Source of the DNA: Lachnospiraceae bacterium
GTDB lineage: Bacteria > Bacillota > Clostridia > Lachnospirales > Lachnospiraceae
DNA: 64,000 nucleotides
Assembly: GCA_017523785.1 (NCBI GenBank)
Contig: JAFWVX010000015.1
Location: 1-64,000, forward strand
Direction: 5' to 3'
Shown: piece by piece, positions 27,460-37,700 of the stretch
Layout: the number at the start of each line of letters is the position of its first letter
Numbering within the stretch: the first letter of the stretch is position 1
Notes under the pieces: generated by a model
What the model saw: the letters and a program-made list of their open reading frames with translations, nothing else
Told to the model about the DNA's origin: nothing
Database searches by the model: none
Translations under genes and position numbers: made by a program

Positions 27460-28720
27460 ATGGCGCCCCCTTATATGTATTATATGCTTTTTTTGCTATT
27501 TCTTGCAATAGTTTTTTATCATTAAATTGCCTATCTTTATGAACAAATTTAAGTAGTTCGTTCAGAGCCACACCTATTTCTTGCCCCCTAAAGCCAAGCC
27601 CCATCATATCGTTTCCATCGACCTTTAGATCTCTTAAAAATATAGGGTATTGCTCAATCTTTAGTTTAGCTATGTCCTCAGACAATTTGTTTTGCAAACT
27701 CTCATCCTTCGCATTGATACTTACAAGCTTCACAAAATCCATCGCCAAATCATAGTCAAGATAGTTGATAAGTTCTTTAACAGTTAGATCAAAATCATCA
27801 TAATCTTTATCATTATAATATTTTGCGATTTGCTTATATAACTCTTTTGCCTCAAGTAGCATAAGCGTCTTTGAAATGTTGCTATTATCAAGTCTCAAAT
27901 CTCTTAAAATCTTATTTGCTAGCATCACATCAGTATTATATAAGAGACAGGCATATGCCATATATGTTGGTAATTTCTTTTCAAATTTACCTACATTGAT
28001 ATTATCAAAATCACTAGTAATATATTTTGATAAACCTAGTTCAAAAACCATTTTCACAAATTCAGGATTGTCGCTTGTGATAGTTTTTGTAAGTTCCACC
28101 TGAACTCTTTCCTTACTAACCATCGAGAGACTTGGTGCAAGTTTTGGAATTGCATTCTTTGTTTCTTCCTCAATTTCAAAACCAAGTTTCGCTGCAAACC
28201 TCATTGCTCTTAAAAGTCTAAGTGCATCCTCTGTAAATCTCTCAACAGGATTTCCTACTGCTCTAATTATTTTTTTATCTAAATCAACTATGCCACCAAA
28301 CTCATCCACGAGTCCAACCTTTTCATTGTATGCCATTGCATTTACGGTAAAGTCTCGTCTAAGCAAGTCTTCTCTTAAATCATTTACAAAAACTACATCT
28401 TTTGGATGCCTTGCATCATCATACTCTCCGTCAATTCTAAATGTCGTAACCTCATATGTATATGGTTTATTATCCTCATAAAATAAAACTGTCACTGTTC
28501 CGTGTTTTATACCAGTGTCTATCGTTCTCTTAAAAAGTTTTTTTACAGTTTGCGGTTCAGCATTCGTAGTAATGTCATAATCACTTGGATTAGTTCCAAG
28601 TAACACATCTCTTACACAGCCACCAACTATATAAGCCTCATATCCATTTTCCTCAAGTGTCTCAATAATTTTTTTAGGATACTTTGGTATGTCTATTTTA
28701 ATTTCGCTGATTTTTAACAT
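27449..28720 (-). CDS. cca: CCA-adding tRNA nucleotidyltransferase family protein
   Basis: 423 residues. The class II nucleotidyltransferase head shows YIVGGCVRDVLLG and SDYDITTNAEPQ, followed by RRDFTVNAMAYN and RLLRAMRFAAKLGF. The C-terminal part is helical. It adds or repairs the CCA end of tRNAs; an A-adding-only version cannot be excluded. The ATG is only six bases after a TATAAT box and has no ribosome binding site, so the messenger may be leaderless. Confidence 0.92.
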   Translation of the reverse strand: MLKISEIKIDIPKYPKKIIETLEENGYEAYIVGGCVRDVLLGTNPSDYDITTNAEPQTVKKLFKRTIDTGIKHGTVTVLFYEDNKPYTYEVTTFRIDGEYDDARHPKDVVFVNDLREDLLRRDFTVNAMAYNEKVGLVDEFGGIVDLDKKIIRAVGNPVERFTEDALRLLRAMRFAAKLGFEIEEETKNAIPKLAPSLSMVSKERVQVELTKTITSDNPEFVKMVFELGLSKYITSDFDNINVGKFEKKLPTYMAYACLLYNTDVMLANKILRDLRLDNSNISKTLMLLEAKELYKQIAKYYNDKDYDDFDLTVKELINYLDYDLAMDFVKLVSINAKDESLQNKLSEDIAKLKIEQYPIFLRDLKVDGNDMMGLGFRGQEIGVALNELLKFVHKDRQFNDKKLLQEIAKKAYNTYKGAPYEL

Positions 28721-28736
28721 GTTATAATTATAACAT
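28719..28736 (-). promoter_or_regulatory. Perfect 18-bp palindrome with extended -10 box over the cca start
   Basis: The palindrome ATGTTATAATTATAACAT includes the start codon of cca at one end. On the minus strand it contains TGTTATAAT, an extended -10 element at 28735-28727, with no recognisable -35 box. Transcription would begin at or next to the ATG. The symmetry may be a chance product of the -10 box or an operator. Confidence 0.4.
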
Positions 28737-28744
28737 ATTTTAAT

Positions 28745-28770
28745 TATAAAAACGACCCTAAGGTCGTTTA
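28745..28770 (-). terminator. Intrinsic terminator after argF
   Basis: On the minus strand AAACGACC, loop TTAG, GGTCGTTT, then more T residues. The stem begins within the argF stop codon (28770-28768). It ends the arginine unit before cca. Confidence 0.85.
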
Positions 28771-29766
28771 ATCTTTTAGTGTAGCATACATAACTGCCTT
28801 TATCGTATGAAGTCTATTTTCCGCCTCGTCAAATACTTTACTCTGACTCGACATAAATACCTCATCAGTAACTTCCATCTCTTTAAGACCATATTTATCG
28901 TAAATGTCCTTTGCTACAGTTGTGTTTAAATCATGGAAGGATGGCAGGCAGTGTAAAAATATGGCACTAGCTTTGGCATTTTGCATAACCGATTTATTCA
29001 CTTGATATGGTGACAATAGTTTGATTCTGTCGCCCCAGATTGATTTCTCCTCGCCCATTGATACCCAGATATCCGTATATATGACATCTGCGTCCTTAGT
29101 AGCAGCTATGACATCATCAGTAAGTGTAATTGTTGAATCATTTTCCTTCGCTATCACCTTACACTTTTCAACTAGTTCTGCACTAGGCATATTTTCCTTT
29201 GGGCCACAGGCTACAAAGTTTATACCAAGTTTGGCAGATACAACCATAAGTGAGTTTGCAACATTATTTCTTGCATCACCCATGAATACAAGTTTAAGTC
29301 CTTTTGAATTTACAAAGTTTTCCTCTATAGTCATCACATCGGCAAGCATCTGAGTTGGGTGAAATTCAGTAGTAAGTCCATTCCAAACTGGAACTCCACT
29401 ATACTTCGCAAGTTTCTCAACTATCTCCTGTTCAAAACCTCTATACTCAATTCCATCGAACATTCTACCTAAAACTTTTGCAGTGTCCTCTATACTTTCC
29501 TTATGTCCCATCTGAGATGAATTTGGATCTAGATAAGTTACACCCATACCCAAATCATAGCCAGCAACTTCAAAGGCACATCTTGTCCTAGTAGAAGTTT
29601 TCTCAAAGAGTAGCACGATGTTCTTGCCTTCTAAATCCTTATGCAGAATTCCTTTTTTCTTTTTGTCTTTTAACTCTTTAGATAAATCAAGCAAATATCT
29701 AATCTCATCACTTGAAAAATCTAATAGCTTTAAAAAACTTTTCCCTTTTAAGTTAATATCTTTCAT
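28768..29766 (-). CDS. argF: Ornithine carbamoyltransferase
   Basis: 332 residues. The carbamoyl-phosphate loop STRTR at 58-62, HPTQ at about 136-139, the ornithine loop WVSMGEE and HCLPSFHD are all present and normal. It makes citrulline from ornithine and carbamoyl phosphate, or runs in reverse in arginine catabolism. Co-transcription with an amino-acid-binding lipoprotein (two-base gap) behind ArgR-type boxes suggests control by arginine. No arginine deiminase or carbamate kinase gene is nearby. Confidence 0.95.
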   Translation of the reverse strand: MKDINLKGKSFLKLLDFSSDEIRYLLDLSKELKDKKKKGILHKDLEGKNIVLLFEKTSTRTRCAFEVAGYDLGMGVTYLDPNSSQMGHKESIEDTAKVLGRMFDGIEYRGFEQEIVEKLAKYSGVPVWNGLTTEFHPTQMLADVMTIEENFVNSKGLKLVFMGDARNNVANSLMVVSAKLGINFVACGPKENMPSAELVEKCKVIAKENDSTITLTDDVIAATKDADVIYTDIWVSMGEEKSIWGDRIKLLSPYQVNKSVMQNAKASAIFLHCLPSFHDLNTTVAKDIYDKYGLKEMEVTDEVFMSSQSKVFDEAENRLHTIKAVMYATLKD

Positions 29767-29768
29767 AT

Positions 29769-30539
29769 TTAATCTATATACTTCTTAATAATCTTTTGTA
29801 ACTCACCGCTTGCCTTCATTTCATCAATTGCAGAGTTCAACATATTTAATACTTCGCTATTACCTTTCTTTACTGCTATAGCATACTCTTCAATTGCATA
29901 TGCAGAGTCAAGAATTACAAAGTTATCATTTCCAGCAACCAATGCCTTAGCAACTTGGTCATCCATTACATAGCAATCAATTCTATTTGAAACTAATGCT
30001 TGGAATCCATCAGTGGTCTTTGGATATCTTACTATAAATTCATTTCCAAATTCCACAGTTGCAAACATATCACCAGTATATCCTTCTACAACTCCGATTT
30101 GTTTTCCTTTCATGTCAGCGATGCTTTTGATTGCTCCATCTTTTGGAACTATAACTGATTGAATTGCAGTTTGATATGGATGAGTGAAGTCAACATTTTG
30201 AAGTCTGTCTTCCGTAACTGTCATTCCTGACATAGCAAAGTCTGCTTTTCCGTTGATAACTGCAGGGATGGTTGCGTCAAATGCGATATCCATAATTTCC
30301 ACATTGAAACCTTTCATCTTTCCAATGGTGTTAATGATATCAATGTCAATTCCTTTGATTTGAGTTCCCTCATAGTACTCATATGGTTCAAACTCAGCAT
30401 TGGTACACATAACCAAAGTCTTAGGACTATTTGATTCTGCACTTGTCTCAGCAACATTCTCAGTCTTTGCTGTATTTGTTCCACATGCAAATGTAAATAC
30501 TAATAATAAAGATAATACCAAACTAATAATTTTTTTCAT
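29769..30539 (-). CDS. Amino-acid ABC transporter substrate-binding lipoprotein (basic amino acid type)
   Basis: 256 residues. A signal peptide ends in the lipobox FTFAC (C19). The mature domain is a type-3 solute-binding protein with CTNAEFEPYEYYEG, GIDIDIINTIGK, GKADFAMSGMTVTEDR and VDFTHPY. Location next to argF and behind ArgR-like boxes favours arginine, ornithine or lysine as ligand. The permease and ATPase genes are not adjacent, so the transporter must be completed from elsewhere. A strong ribosome binding site TAGGAGG precedes the ATG. Confidence 0.9.
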   Translation of the reverse strand: MKKIISLVLSLLLVFTFACGTNTAKTENVAETSAESNSPKTLVMCTNAEFEPYEYYEGTQIKGIDIDIINTIGKMKGFNVEIMDIAFDATIPAVINGKADFAMSGMTVTEDRLQNVDFTHPYQTAIQSVIVPKDGAIKSIADMKGKQIGVVEGYTGDMFATVEFGNEFIVRYPKTTDGFQALVSNRIDCYVMDDQVAKALVAGNDNFVILDSAYAIEEYAIAVKKGNSEVLNMLNSAIDEMKASGELQKIIKKYID

Positions 30540-30553
30540 AAAGCCTCCTAGGT

Positions 30554-30571
30554 TTTGTATATTTATGCATT
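30554..30571 (-). promoter_or_regulatory. ArgR-like box at the transcription start
   Basis: Minus strand AATGCATAAATATACAAA, close to the ArgR/AhrC consensus of the form CATGAATAAAAATGCAAG. It begins within the -10 region and covers the predicted start of transcription, a repressing position. Confidence 0.6.
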
Positions 30572-30599
30572 ATAATAGCATAAAACTATTATTTGTCAA
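30569..30599 (-). promoter_or_regulatory. Promoter of the binding-protein/argF unit
   Basis: Minus strand TTGACA (30599-30594). It is followed by an extended -10 TGCTATTAT after 16 bases, or by TATAAT (30574-30569) after 19. The region is the only gap of about 200 bases in this part of the window and holds nothing else apart from the boxes and the proS terminator. Confidence 0.65.
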
Positions 30600-30610
30600 T
30601 ATTTATACAA
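30593..30610 (-). promoter_or_regulatory. ArgR-like box over the -35 element
   Basis: Minus strand TTGTATAAATATTGACAA, symmetrical about its centre and 12 of 14 core positions like TGAATAAATATTCA. It contains the -35 hexamer itself. Confidence 0.5.
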
Positions 30611-30624
30611 AAATTTATTAAAAA

Positions 30625-30642
30625 CTTGTATATTTATTCATA
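30625..30642 (-). promoter_or_regulatory. ArgR-like box upstream of the promoter
   Basis: Minus strand TATGAATAAATATACAAG, the best of the three matches to the ArgR/AhrC box. Centres of the three boxes lie at about 30562, 30601 and 30633. Confidence 0.65.
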
Positions 30643-30689
30643 GCAGATATAACTTTGATGGCTTTTTGCATAATTATTGATATTTGCAA

Positions 30690-30715
30690 TAAAAATGGCA
30701 GATTTCTCTGCCATT
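30690..30715 (-). terminator. Intrinsic terminator after proS
   Basis: On the minus strand AATGGCAGA, loop GAAA, TCTGCCATT, followed by TTT. A nine-base stem with a stable tetraloop about 25 bases after the proS stop codon. Confidence 0.9.
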
Positions 30716-30739
30716 ATTCTTATTAAACTTATACAACTT

Positions 30740-32179
30740 TTAATACGCCTTTCCCCAGATAACCTCATACTTCGCTGGCTTACCGCAAACTACACATTTA
30801 TCTGAAAGCTTCTCTTGCTCCATAGGTATGCAACGAGATGTTATGCCAGACTCTTCTTTAAGTGCTGCCTCACATTCTTCACAGCCACAGTGCATTGCTT
30901 TAATAAATCCCTTTTTGTTATTCATCTTACTTATTAACTCTTCTTTAGTGATAGCGATATCTATATGTTCTTCTAGAAATTTTTTAGCACTGTCATACAT
31001 ATCTTTTTGTATTGTATCAAGTGTTTCTTTAACTTTATTTTCTAACTCGGATAGTTTTATTTCAATCTTTTCACCATTATCTCTCCTTGCCAATACACAC
31101 ACACCTTTTTCTATATCTTTAGGTCCTATCTCAAGTCTAAGTGGTATTCCTTTCATCTCACATTCTGAGAATTTATATCCTGGTGTCTTATCACTTAAAT
31201 CAATATCTGTTCTTATGCCATTTTTCTTAAGAGTATCATATATTTCTGTTGCCTTATCAATATTATTTTTATCTGTCATTCTTATAGGAACAACTCTTAC
31301 TTGTATCGGAGCAAGATGTGGTGGAAGTTTAAGACCTCTATCATCTCCGTGAACCATTATTAATGCTCCTATGATTCTTGACGATATTGCCCAAGATGTC
31401 TCTGTAGCATATGTTAGTTTATTATTTTTATCAAGATATTTTATATCAAATGCTTTCGCAAAATTATCTCCAAAATCATGAGAAGTTCCTGACTGTAAAG
31501 CTTTTCCATCTTTCATAATAGACTCTACAGTATAAGTTGCCTGTGCTCCAGCAAATTTTTCTCTTTCAGTCTTTTTACCTTTAAGGACTGGTATCGCAGC
31601 ATCATTTTGTATGAAATCCTCATACATATATAATATATCAAGAGTAAACTTTAGAGACTCTTCTGCAGTTGCGTGTAAAGTGTGACCCTCATGCCAGAAA
31701 AACTCACGAGTTCTTAAAAATGGTCTTGTCTCTTTTTCCCAACGAACAACTGACCCCCATTGACATAAAAGCTGTGGTAAATCTCTATATGAGTGCACTA
31801 CATCATGCCAGTAATCACAGAAAACAGTTTCTGAAGTTGGACGAACTGCAAGTCTATCTTCCAATATATCGTCACCACCGCATGCAACCCAAGCACATTC
31901 TGGTGCAAAACCTTCAACATGTTCTTTTTCTTTCAAAAGTAAATGCTCTGGTATAAGAAGTGGCATTGCAACATTTGTAACACCTAACTTCTTAAGTCTT
32001 GCATCTACATTATTCATTATATTTTCCCAAAGTGCCCAACCATATGGTCGTATAACAAGAAATCCTTTTACACCACTATAGATGCAAAGTTCAGACTTTA
32101 AACATACATCAGTATACCACTGTGCAAAATCTTTTTCCTGTGATGTGATTTGTTCAACTTGCTTTTTCTCTTCAGCCAT
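30740..32179 (-). CDS. proS: Prolyl-tRNA synthetase, archaeal/eukaryotic-like (type 3)
   Basis: 479 residues, class II synthetase without the editing insertion of the long bacterial form. Motif-type segments include GFLVIRPYGWALWENI, RWEKETRPFLRTREFFWHEG (motif 2) and the C-terminal zinc-like domain with CGCEEC and CVVCGKPAKYEVIWGKAY. It charges tRNA-Pro. The start has CAGGAG before the ATG, only 12 bases after the second TolC-like gene, so it probably shares the efflux operon transcript and is closed by the terminator downstream. No T-box leader is present. Confidence 0.95.
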   Translation of the reverse strand: MAEEKKQVEQITSQEKDFAQWYTDVCLKSELCIYSGVKGFLVIRPYGWALWENIMNNVDARLKKLGVTNVAMPLLIPEHLLLKEKEHVEGFAPECAWVACGGDDILEDRLAVRPTSETVFCDYWHDVVHSYRDLPQLLCQWGSVVRWEKETRPFLRTREFFWHEGHTLHATAEESLKFTLDILYMYEDFIQNDAAIPVLKGKKTEREKFAGAQATYTVESIMKDGKALQSGTSHDFGDNFAKAFDIKYLDKNNKLTYATETSWAISSRIIGALIMVHGDDRGLKLPPHLAPIQVRVVPIRMTDKNNIDKATEIYDTLKKNGIRTDIDLSDKTPGYKFSECEMKGIPLRLEIGPKDIEKGVCVLARRDNGEKIEIKLSELENKVKETLDTIQKDMYDSAKKFLEEHIDIAITKEELISKMNNKKGFIKAMHCGCEECEAALKEESGITSRCIPMEQEKLSDKCVVCGKPAKYEVIWGKAY

Positions 32180-32191
32180 ATTTACTCCTGC

Positions 32192-33601
32192 TTATGATAT
32201 TGTTATATCTCCAAGTGCTGCATAATAATATTCATTAATAGCATTAATTAAATTATATTTTGCAACTTTTACTTGTAATTTATTACTTAAATTTTGTAAT
32301 TCAAGCCCTTTATATTCTAATTCGCTAACTAAATTATTCTCTAACTTTCTTTTATCTGCTTCATCATTTATATCACAAATTTCTTTAAGATACAAGCTTG
32401 CATCGTATGCATATTTTTTTGATATTAGATTACTATGAATACTTTCAAACTCGGCTATAATAGTGCTTGCCATATAGTCTTGTCTAACATGAAATAATGT
32501 CTCTCCAGTACTTTGTGGCAATTTTTTATCTTTATCACTTAATTTTATATCATTATAAGAAGAATTACTTGTATATGCTCTATTTTTATCACTTTCAAAA
32601 TCAATGCTTGCAAAATATGCTAAGTCAGGTTCTGGTTCAACAAATATAAGCTTATCCATATCGCTAACTTTATATCCAAGGTTTATTGCTACTTGTTCTT
32701 TCACATTTTTAAGAGTAGTTTCAGTAGATTTATATGTACTTTTTGTTCTCTCATAAGTATCTAAACTTGTTGAAACATCAATTGCTGTAGCAAGGCCTAA
32801 ATCATAATTCTTTTTCTTTAACAAATACATATCATAATATAAATTTGTTTGCTTTTCAAGTATATTTGTATAATCTGATAATTGCAAATATGTCAAAACA
32901 ACTGAAGTAATAGCCTTAGTAACAGACCTTCTTGCAAAGGCTACTTTATTATTATTGTCAATATTTCCTATATTATATAATACTTTATTAAGCCCAAGCA
33001 TTGACTTTGTCCCAGTAATTGTTGCATTTGCAACATCATAGCTTTTCTTTGCTGTATTATAATAGACTTTGCTTGTTTCAATTTGAATAGTCAATTCTTT
33101 ATATTTATTGGCATAATCCGGATCTTTTTTATTAAGTAGATTTCTTTGATGTGTATAATAATTCATCGTATCTTTATATGTTGAAGTTAAATCGTAAATT
33201 TCTTCAGTATAGTATTTATAGTTATTCACTAATGTGTCATTTCCTCCTCTTGCATAAAATAACATCCAATAAGAACTCTCTGCACTAGCTTTTATATTAG
33301 TGTATGTCGGAGAAAAATATTTAATTCGAGTATCAAGAGTATTAATATCAACTACATAATTATCTACACTATCATACTCATCTTTATTTACGCCTGGCTT
33401 AACTGGATTTAATGGTGAAAATGCCTTATAAGGATCATCGGATATAATAATTCCTTCAGAAATATTATTTTTGTCTTGAGCTTCCGGTGCAGCAACTTCT
33501 CCCTCAAAAGGATTATTTTTTTTGGCATAAGAAAAATTTGATAATGTTATAAGCATTATTAAAGTTAAAAATATAATCTTTTTATACTTTCTATTAATCA
33601 T
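32192..33601 (-). CDS. TolC-like secreted coiled-coil protein of the RND operon (second copy)
   Basis: 469 residues. A signal peptide (KKIIFLTLIMLITLSNFSYA) is followed by a long helical region with the repeat pattern of TolC-family proteins: LGLATAIDVSTSLDTYERTK and later EYKGLELQNLSNKLQVKVAK, the usual LL/A-rich hairpin helices. In diderm bacteria such proteins form the outer-membrane exit duct. The window gives no independent evidence of an outer membrane, so it may span the thick wall or have another role. Gap of three bases to the first TolC-like gene. Confidence 0.75.
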   Translation of the reverse strand: MINRKYKKIIFLTLIMLITLSNFSYAKKNNPFEGEVAAPEAQDKNNISEGIIISDDPYKAFSPLNPVKPGVNKDEYDSVDNYVVDINTLDTRIKYFSPTYTNIKASAESSYWMLFYARGGNDTLVNNYKYYTEEIYDLTSTYKDTMNYYTHQRNLLNKKDPDYANKYKELTIQIETSKVYYNTAKKSYDVANATITGTKSMLGLNKVLYNIGNIDNNNKVAFARRSVTKAITSVVLTYLQLSDYTNILEKQTNLYYDMYLLKKKNYDLGLATAIDVSTSLDTYERTKSTYKSTETTLKNVKEQVAINLGYKVSDMDKLIFVEPEPDLAYFASIDFESDKNRAYTSNSSYNDIKLSDKDKKLPQSTGETLFHVRQDYMASTIIAEFESIHSNLISKKYAYDASLYLKEICDINDEADKRKLENNLVSELEYKGLELQNLSNKLQVKVAKYNLINAINEYYYAALGDITIS

Positions 33602-33604
33602 TAA

Positions 33605-34786
33605 TTAACAATTTGAATATCCATCTAAAATATTTTTATAATTCTCTACAGCAAGTTTTAAATCATATTGAGCAGCTAATACATTATTATTAGCAACTGC
33701 TAGATTATACTCAACAGTTAAAAATTCTTTTACACTTATATTACCATGTTCATATTCGTCTTTTGCTTTTTTAAGGTTATCATTTGCAAGTGTAAGTGCA
33801 ACTTGACGATTAGCATTAGTGTCTACTGCATCCAAAATACTTCTATATTTGTTTTCCAAATCATTGTAAATCTTATCAGGAGCAGCTTCATATAGTATAG
33901 TAAATTCGTTTTTAACTTCTTCCGTTCTGGCATTATCAATTTTTCTCTTATAAATTTCTAGTTGAATATTATTATTTTTAGCAGTTTCAAAATCTGCTGT
34001 TAAATTGATAGCATTTATATCAATGTCTAATGATAAATCAATTGGAGTTATATATATATTGTCACTAGCTGACTTTCCACAATTTAGTATTAATTTTATC
34101 TTATTAGCTTTTTGTGCAGACTCTGCAGCAATAAGAGATGACTTTGCATCAGCCACTGCTTTTTTCGCAGTTAATAATTCAACCTGTGTTCCACTTCCAT
34201 ATTTAAGAGCATTTTCTGCTTTTGTAAGATTTCGTTCTGATTCTTTAATTGCTTCATTTGCATTTAATAACTCATATGCACTTTTTTGATAATTTATATC
34301 AAGTATCTTAGTAGTTAAAACCAATTGCTTTTCAGCAAGGTAATTTGATAAAAAGTTTATATAAGAGTCACTAACATTTTTATCTGCCTGTATCTGCATT
34401 GCTCTACCTTGTGCACTCATCATATCTTCTTGCATCATACTATCTTGCGTGCCAGCTGAATCAAACAATCTATCAGCAGCTGATTGGTATATATCATATA
34501 TATCTTCTGCAGACTTGTCGTTTTCCCAAGAATTCCAATTATTTAATATCTCAGGATTAAATAAATGTATCATATCTTCAATGTCACTATAATTTACGAT
34601 ATCTTGTTTCAACTCATTTTTTCTTTCATCAGAGTATAATTTGTTTACATGTGTTTGCGGAGTAAGCCCATTAAAATACTCAACTTTTCCCAATTCCGCA
34701 AATGAGTTAAAAGTAATTATAAAAACAAGAGCTATTGAATAGATAAATACATATTTACTTTTTCTCATTTTTACGTCTTTCAGCAT
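33605..34786 (-). CDS. TolC-like secreted coiled-coil protein of the RND operon (first copy)
   Basis: 393 residues. A signal peptide-like start (YVFIYSIALVFIITFNSFA) precedes long amphipathic helices, with the family pattern NALKYGSGTQVELLTAKKAV and DEYEHGNISVKEFLTVEYNL. These two similar hairpins correspond to the internal repeat of TolC proteins. The gene overlaps the end of the RND pump gene by 32 bases; a later ATG at 34768 would give a 14-base overlap. Acts with the pump and adaptor. Confidence 0.78.
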   Translation of the reverse strand: MLKDVKMRKSKYVFIYSIALVFIITFNSFAELGKVEYFNGLTPQTHVNKLYSDERKNELKQDIVNYSDIEDMIHLFNPEILNNWNSWENDKSAEDIYDIYQSAADRLFDSAGTQDSMMQEDMMSAQGRAMQIQADKNVSDSYINFLSNYLAEKQLVLTTKILDINYQKSAYELLNANEAIKESERNLTKAENALKYGSGTQVELLTAKKAVADAKSSLIAAESAQKANKIKLILNCGKSASDNIYITPIDLSLDIDINAINLTADFETAKNNNIQLEIYKRKIDNARTEEVKNEFTILYEAAPDKIYNDLENKYRSILDAVDTNANRQVALTLANDNLKKAKDEYEHGNISVKEFLTVEYNLAVANNNVLAAQYDLKLAVENYKNILDGYSNC

Positions 34787-37700
34787 TTCTCAATTCCCTT
34801 TCTCTTTCTTCATCATCAACTTGCACAATTGCATCAGATGCTATAGGTCTTAATCTCTCAAGTGGTGTTCCACCTCTTCTGCTAAATATGAAGTAATATA
34901 CTGGCAAGAAAAAGAATGCCATCAAAGTCGAGGATATAAGTCCACCTATATCGACAACTGCAAGTCCTTGTAACACTTCTCCATTTTGACCATATGCCAT
35001 AGACATAGGTATCATTGATACAATAGTCGTTAATGTCGTCATAAGTATAGGTCTAAGTCTTATGGCGCCTGATTCTACAAGAGCCCATTTTAAATCTTTA
35101 CCATCATCTAAAAACTGATTTACAGTATCTATATAAAGTATACCATTGTTAACCGCAGTTCCTATCAACATCAACATACCAAGCAAAACTACCATTGATA
35201 ATTTAAGATTTGCAAGCCATAAAGCAAAGATTGCTCCACTTGCCGAAAACAATACAGTCCCCATAACCATAAGCGAATATCTTACAGATTCAAATTGCGA
35301 AGCCATAACTACAAATACCAGGAATGCCGCTATAGCAACTGCTATTCCAAGTGCGGAGAACTCTTCGACGAGCATATCATCCACTACACTTGTTGCTCGT
35401 TCAACATATCTTGAATACATTGGTTCTACAATAGTTTTTCTAATTTCTTCTTTTGAATTTTCAGTTGCATATTCATTAAAATATGTAGTAATAGTTGTTT
35501 TATATTTTTTATCATACTTAGGTATTCCACTTGGATTATCTTCATAATATATTTTTGCAATATCTTTTACAGTTGTTTCTACACCATTGCTACTCTTTAA
35601 TGGCATATTAGAAACTTTTTCAATTGTGTCATATTCATCACCAGGATACTCAAGATATATATTCATTGTTTCATTATCAATTGTTTTATCCATAACCTTA
35701 ATTCCAGATAAAGTATTATAAAGTAGCCCACCTACAGCCATAGGAGTAAAACCTTCTGAAGCAGCAAGAATAGGATCAATTTCAATTTTAATCCTTGGTG
35801 CGGCATTATCTAATGAAGTTGTAGTATTTCCACAATCTTTTCTTTGTTCGAGCAATTTAACAACTCTATCATTTGCCTCTTTTAAATATCTATAGTCATT
35901 AGACTGAAAGAATATTTCATATTTGTCAGAATTTGGCATCACAAACATACTGACAGCAGAAGTTGAATATGAACTTAGGGAAACTGTGCAGCTTGTTACA
36001 TTTGCAAGTTCCTTCTTCCATCTTCTTATTATATCATCTGTCTTTTCTCTTGTTTTATCGTCTTTAAGATATACTACAAGTGCTTGACCACTAGAACCAC
36101 CAGTCATAGACATACTACTTGCACTATTTGATAATATATAATGTTCTGTTTCAGGTTGCTTTCTAACAAACTCTTCAAACTCTGTGTATATTTCATTTCG
36201 AGCATCAAGTGTAAGTCCTGGCTTTGTAACTATGTCGAACTTAATCATTCCATTATCTGTTGCAGCAACTAACTCTCTTTCAAAAGTTCCTATCAATGAA
36301 AATGAACCAACAAGTATAATTATACTAATTCCCGCTGTAATCCATTTGTGCTTTAACAATTTTGGCAAATCTCTTCTATATAAATCTTGTAAATGTCTAA
36401 CAAGTCCTCCAGCAGGTGATGACTCTTTTTCTTGTGGCTTAATCAAAACATAAGTAAGTGGCACAACTGAAATTGCAGACACATATGATGCTAGCATACA
36501 GAATACAATAGTAAAACCAAGTGGTTTAAAGAACTGTCCAGACATTCCAGATAAAAATCCAAGTGGTGCAAATACAACAACTGTTGTAAGTGTTGACCCA
36601 AATACTGATGCACCAATAGTCTTACTTGCCTTTAATGCAGCAAGGCAATAATATGATACTTCTTTCTTTCCTTCATATTCATCACTAGCTCTAAAACATG
36701 CCTCAAGCACAACTATAGAGTTATCAACCATCATTCCAACTCCAAGAACTAATGCTGATAAAGTTATTATATTGAGTGTGTATCCATTTAAATACATAAG
36801 CACAAATGATGTAAGTATGGAAAATGGTATTGAAGTTCCTATGATAAATGATGCTTTTAAATCTCCAAGGAATAAGAATATAATTAACATTGAAAGCACA
36901 ATAGCAATAACCATTGTCTCAAAAACATTTTTTATAGAGTTGTTTACATTGTCAGCACTATCCTCAACTATGATAGCTTCAAGATTCGGATCAGCTGCTT
37001 TAAGTCTTTCCAATGCTTTTTTAACTTGTTTTGACAATGCAACAGTACTTGATGACTGTGTTTTAGTAATAGATACTACTATACAATCTTCACTGTCATA
37101 TCTTCCAATTTGAGTCTGATCTTTTTTTGTTTGATAAACATCAGCAATATCTTCTAGGTATAATGTTCTTTTATTACCAGTAATAATTGGAATAGACTTA
37201 AATGATTCCACTGTATTATAAGCTACTCCAGTAGACATAGACAATTCTCTTTGTCCAACTTTTACATCTCCGCCAGGTAATGAAAAATCTGCATTTGCGA
37301 TAATCTGGTTTAGTGTAGACATAGACAAGTTATATCTAGCCATCATCTCAGGCTTAAGTTCTATCTTTATGTAATTCTCTCTTCCTCCTGCAGTATCAAC
37401 CGTCGATACTTCACTTATCTTCTCTAGTTCCTTCACCATATTTTCTTGAACATAGTTATAGATATCTGTTGTTGTTTTATTTTGAACGGAAATCTTGATA
37501 GATGGCATTGAGTTTATATCCATCTCATATATACTAGGCTCTTGAACATCATCTGGAAATGATGTCTTTACTTTATCAACAGCCTTTTTCAAATCAGTAT
37601 AAGCCTGGTCCATATTTTGACCATAATTATATTGAACTGCAAGTATAGAAACATTTTCCCTAGATGAACCTTGTAAATGTTTAACACCTTGTAAATTATA

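Noticed and set aside
32180..32191. T-box leader for proS
   Set aside because: Only 12 bases separate proS from the upstream gene, so there is no room for a leader.
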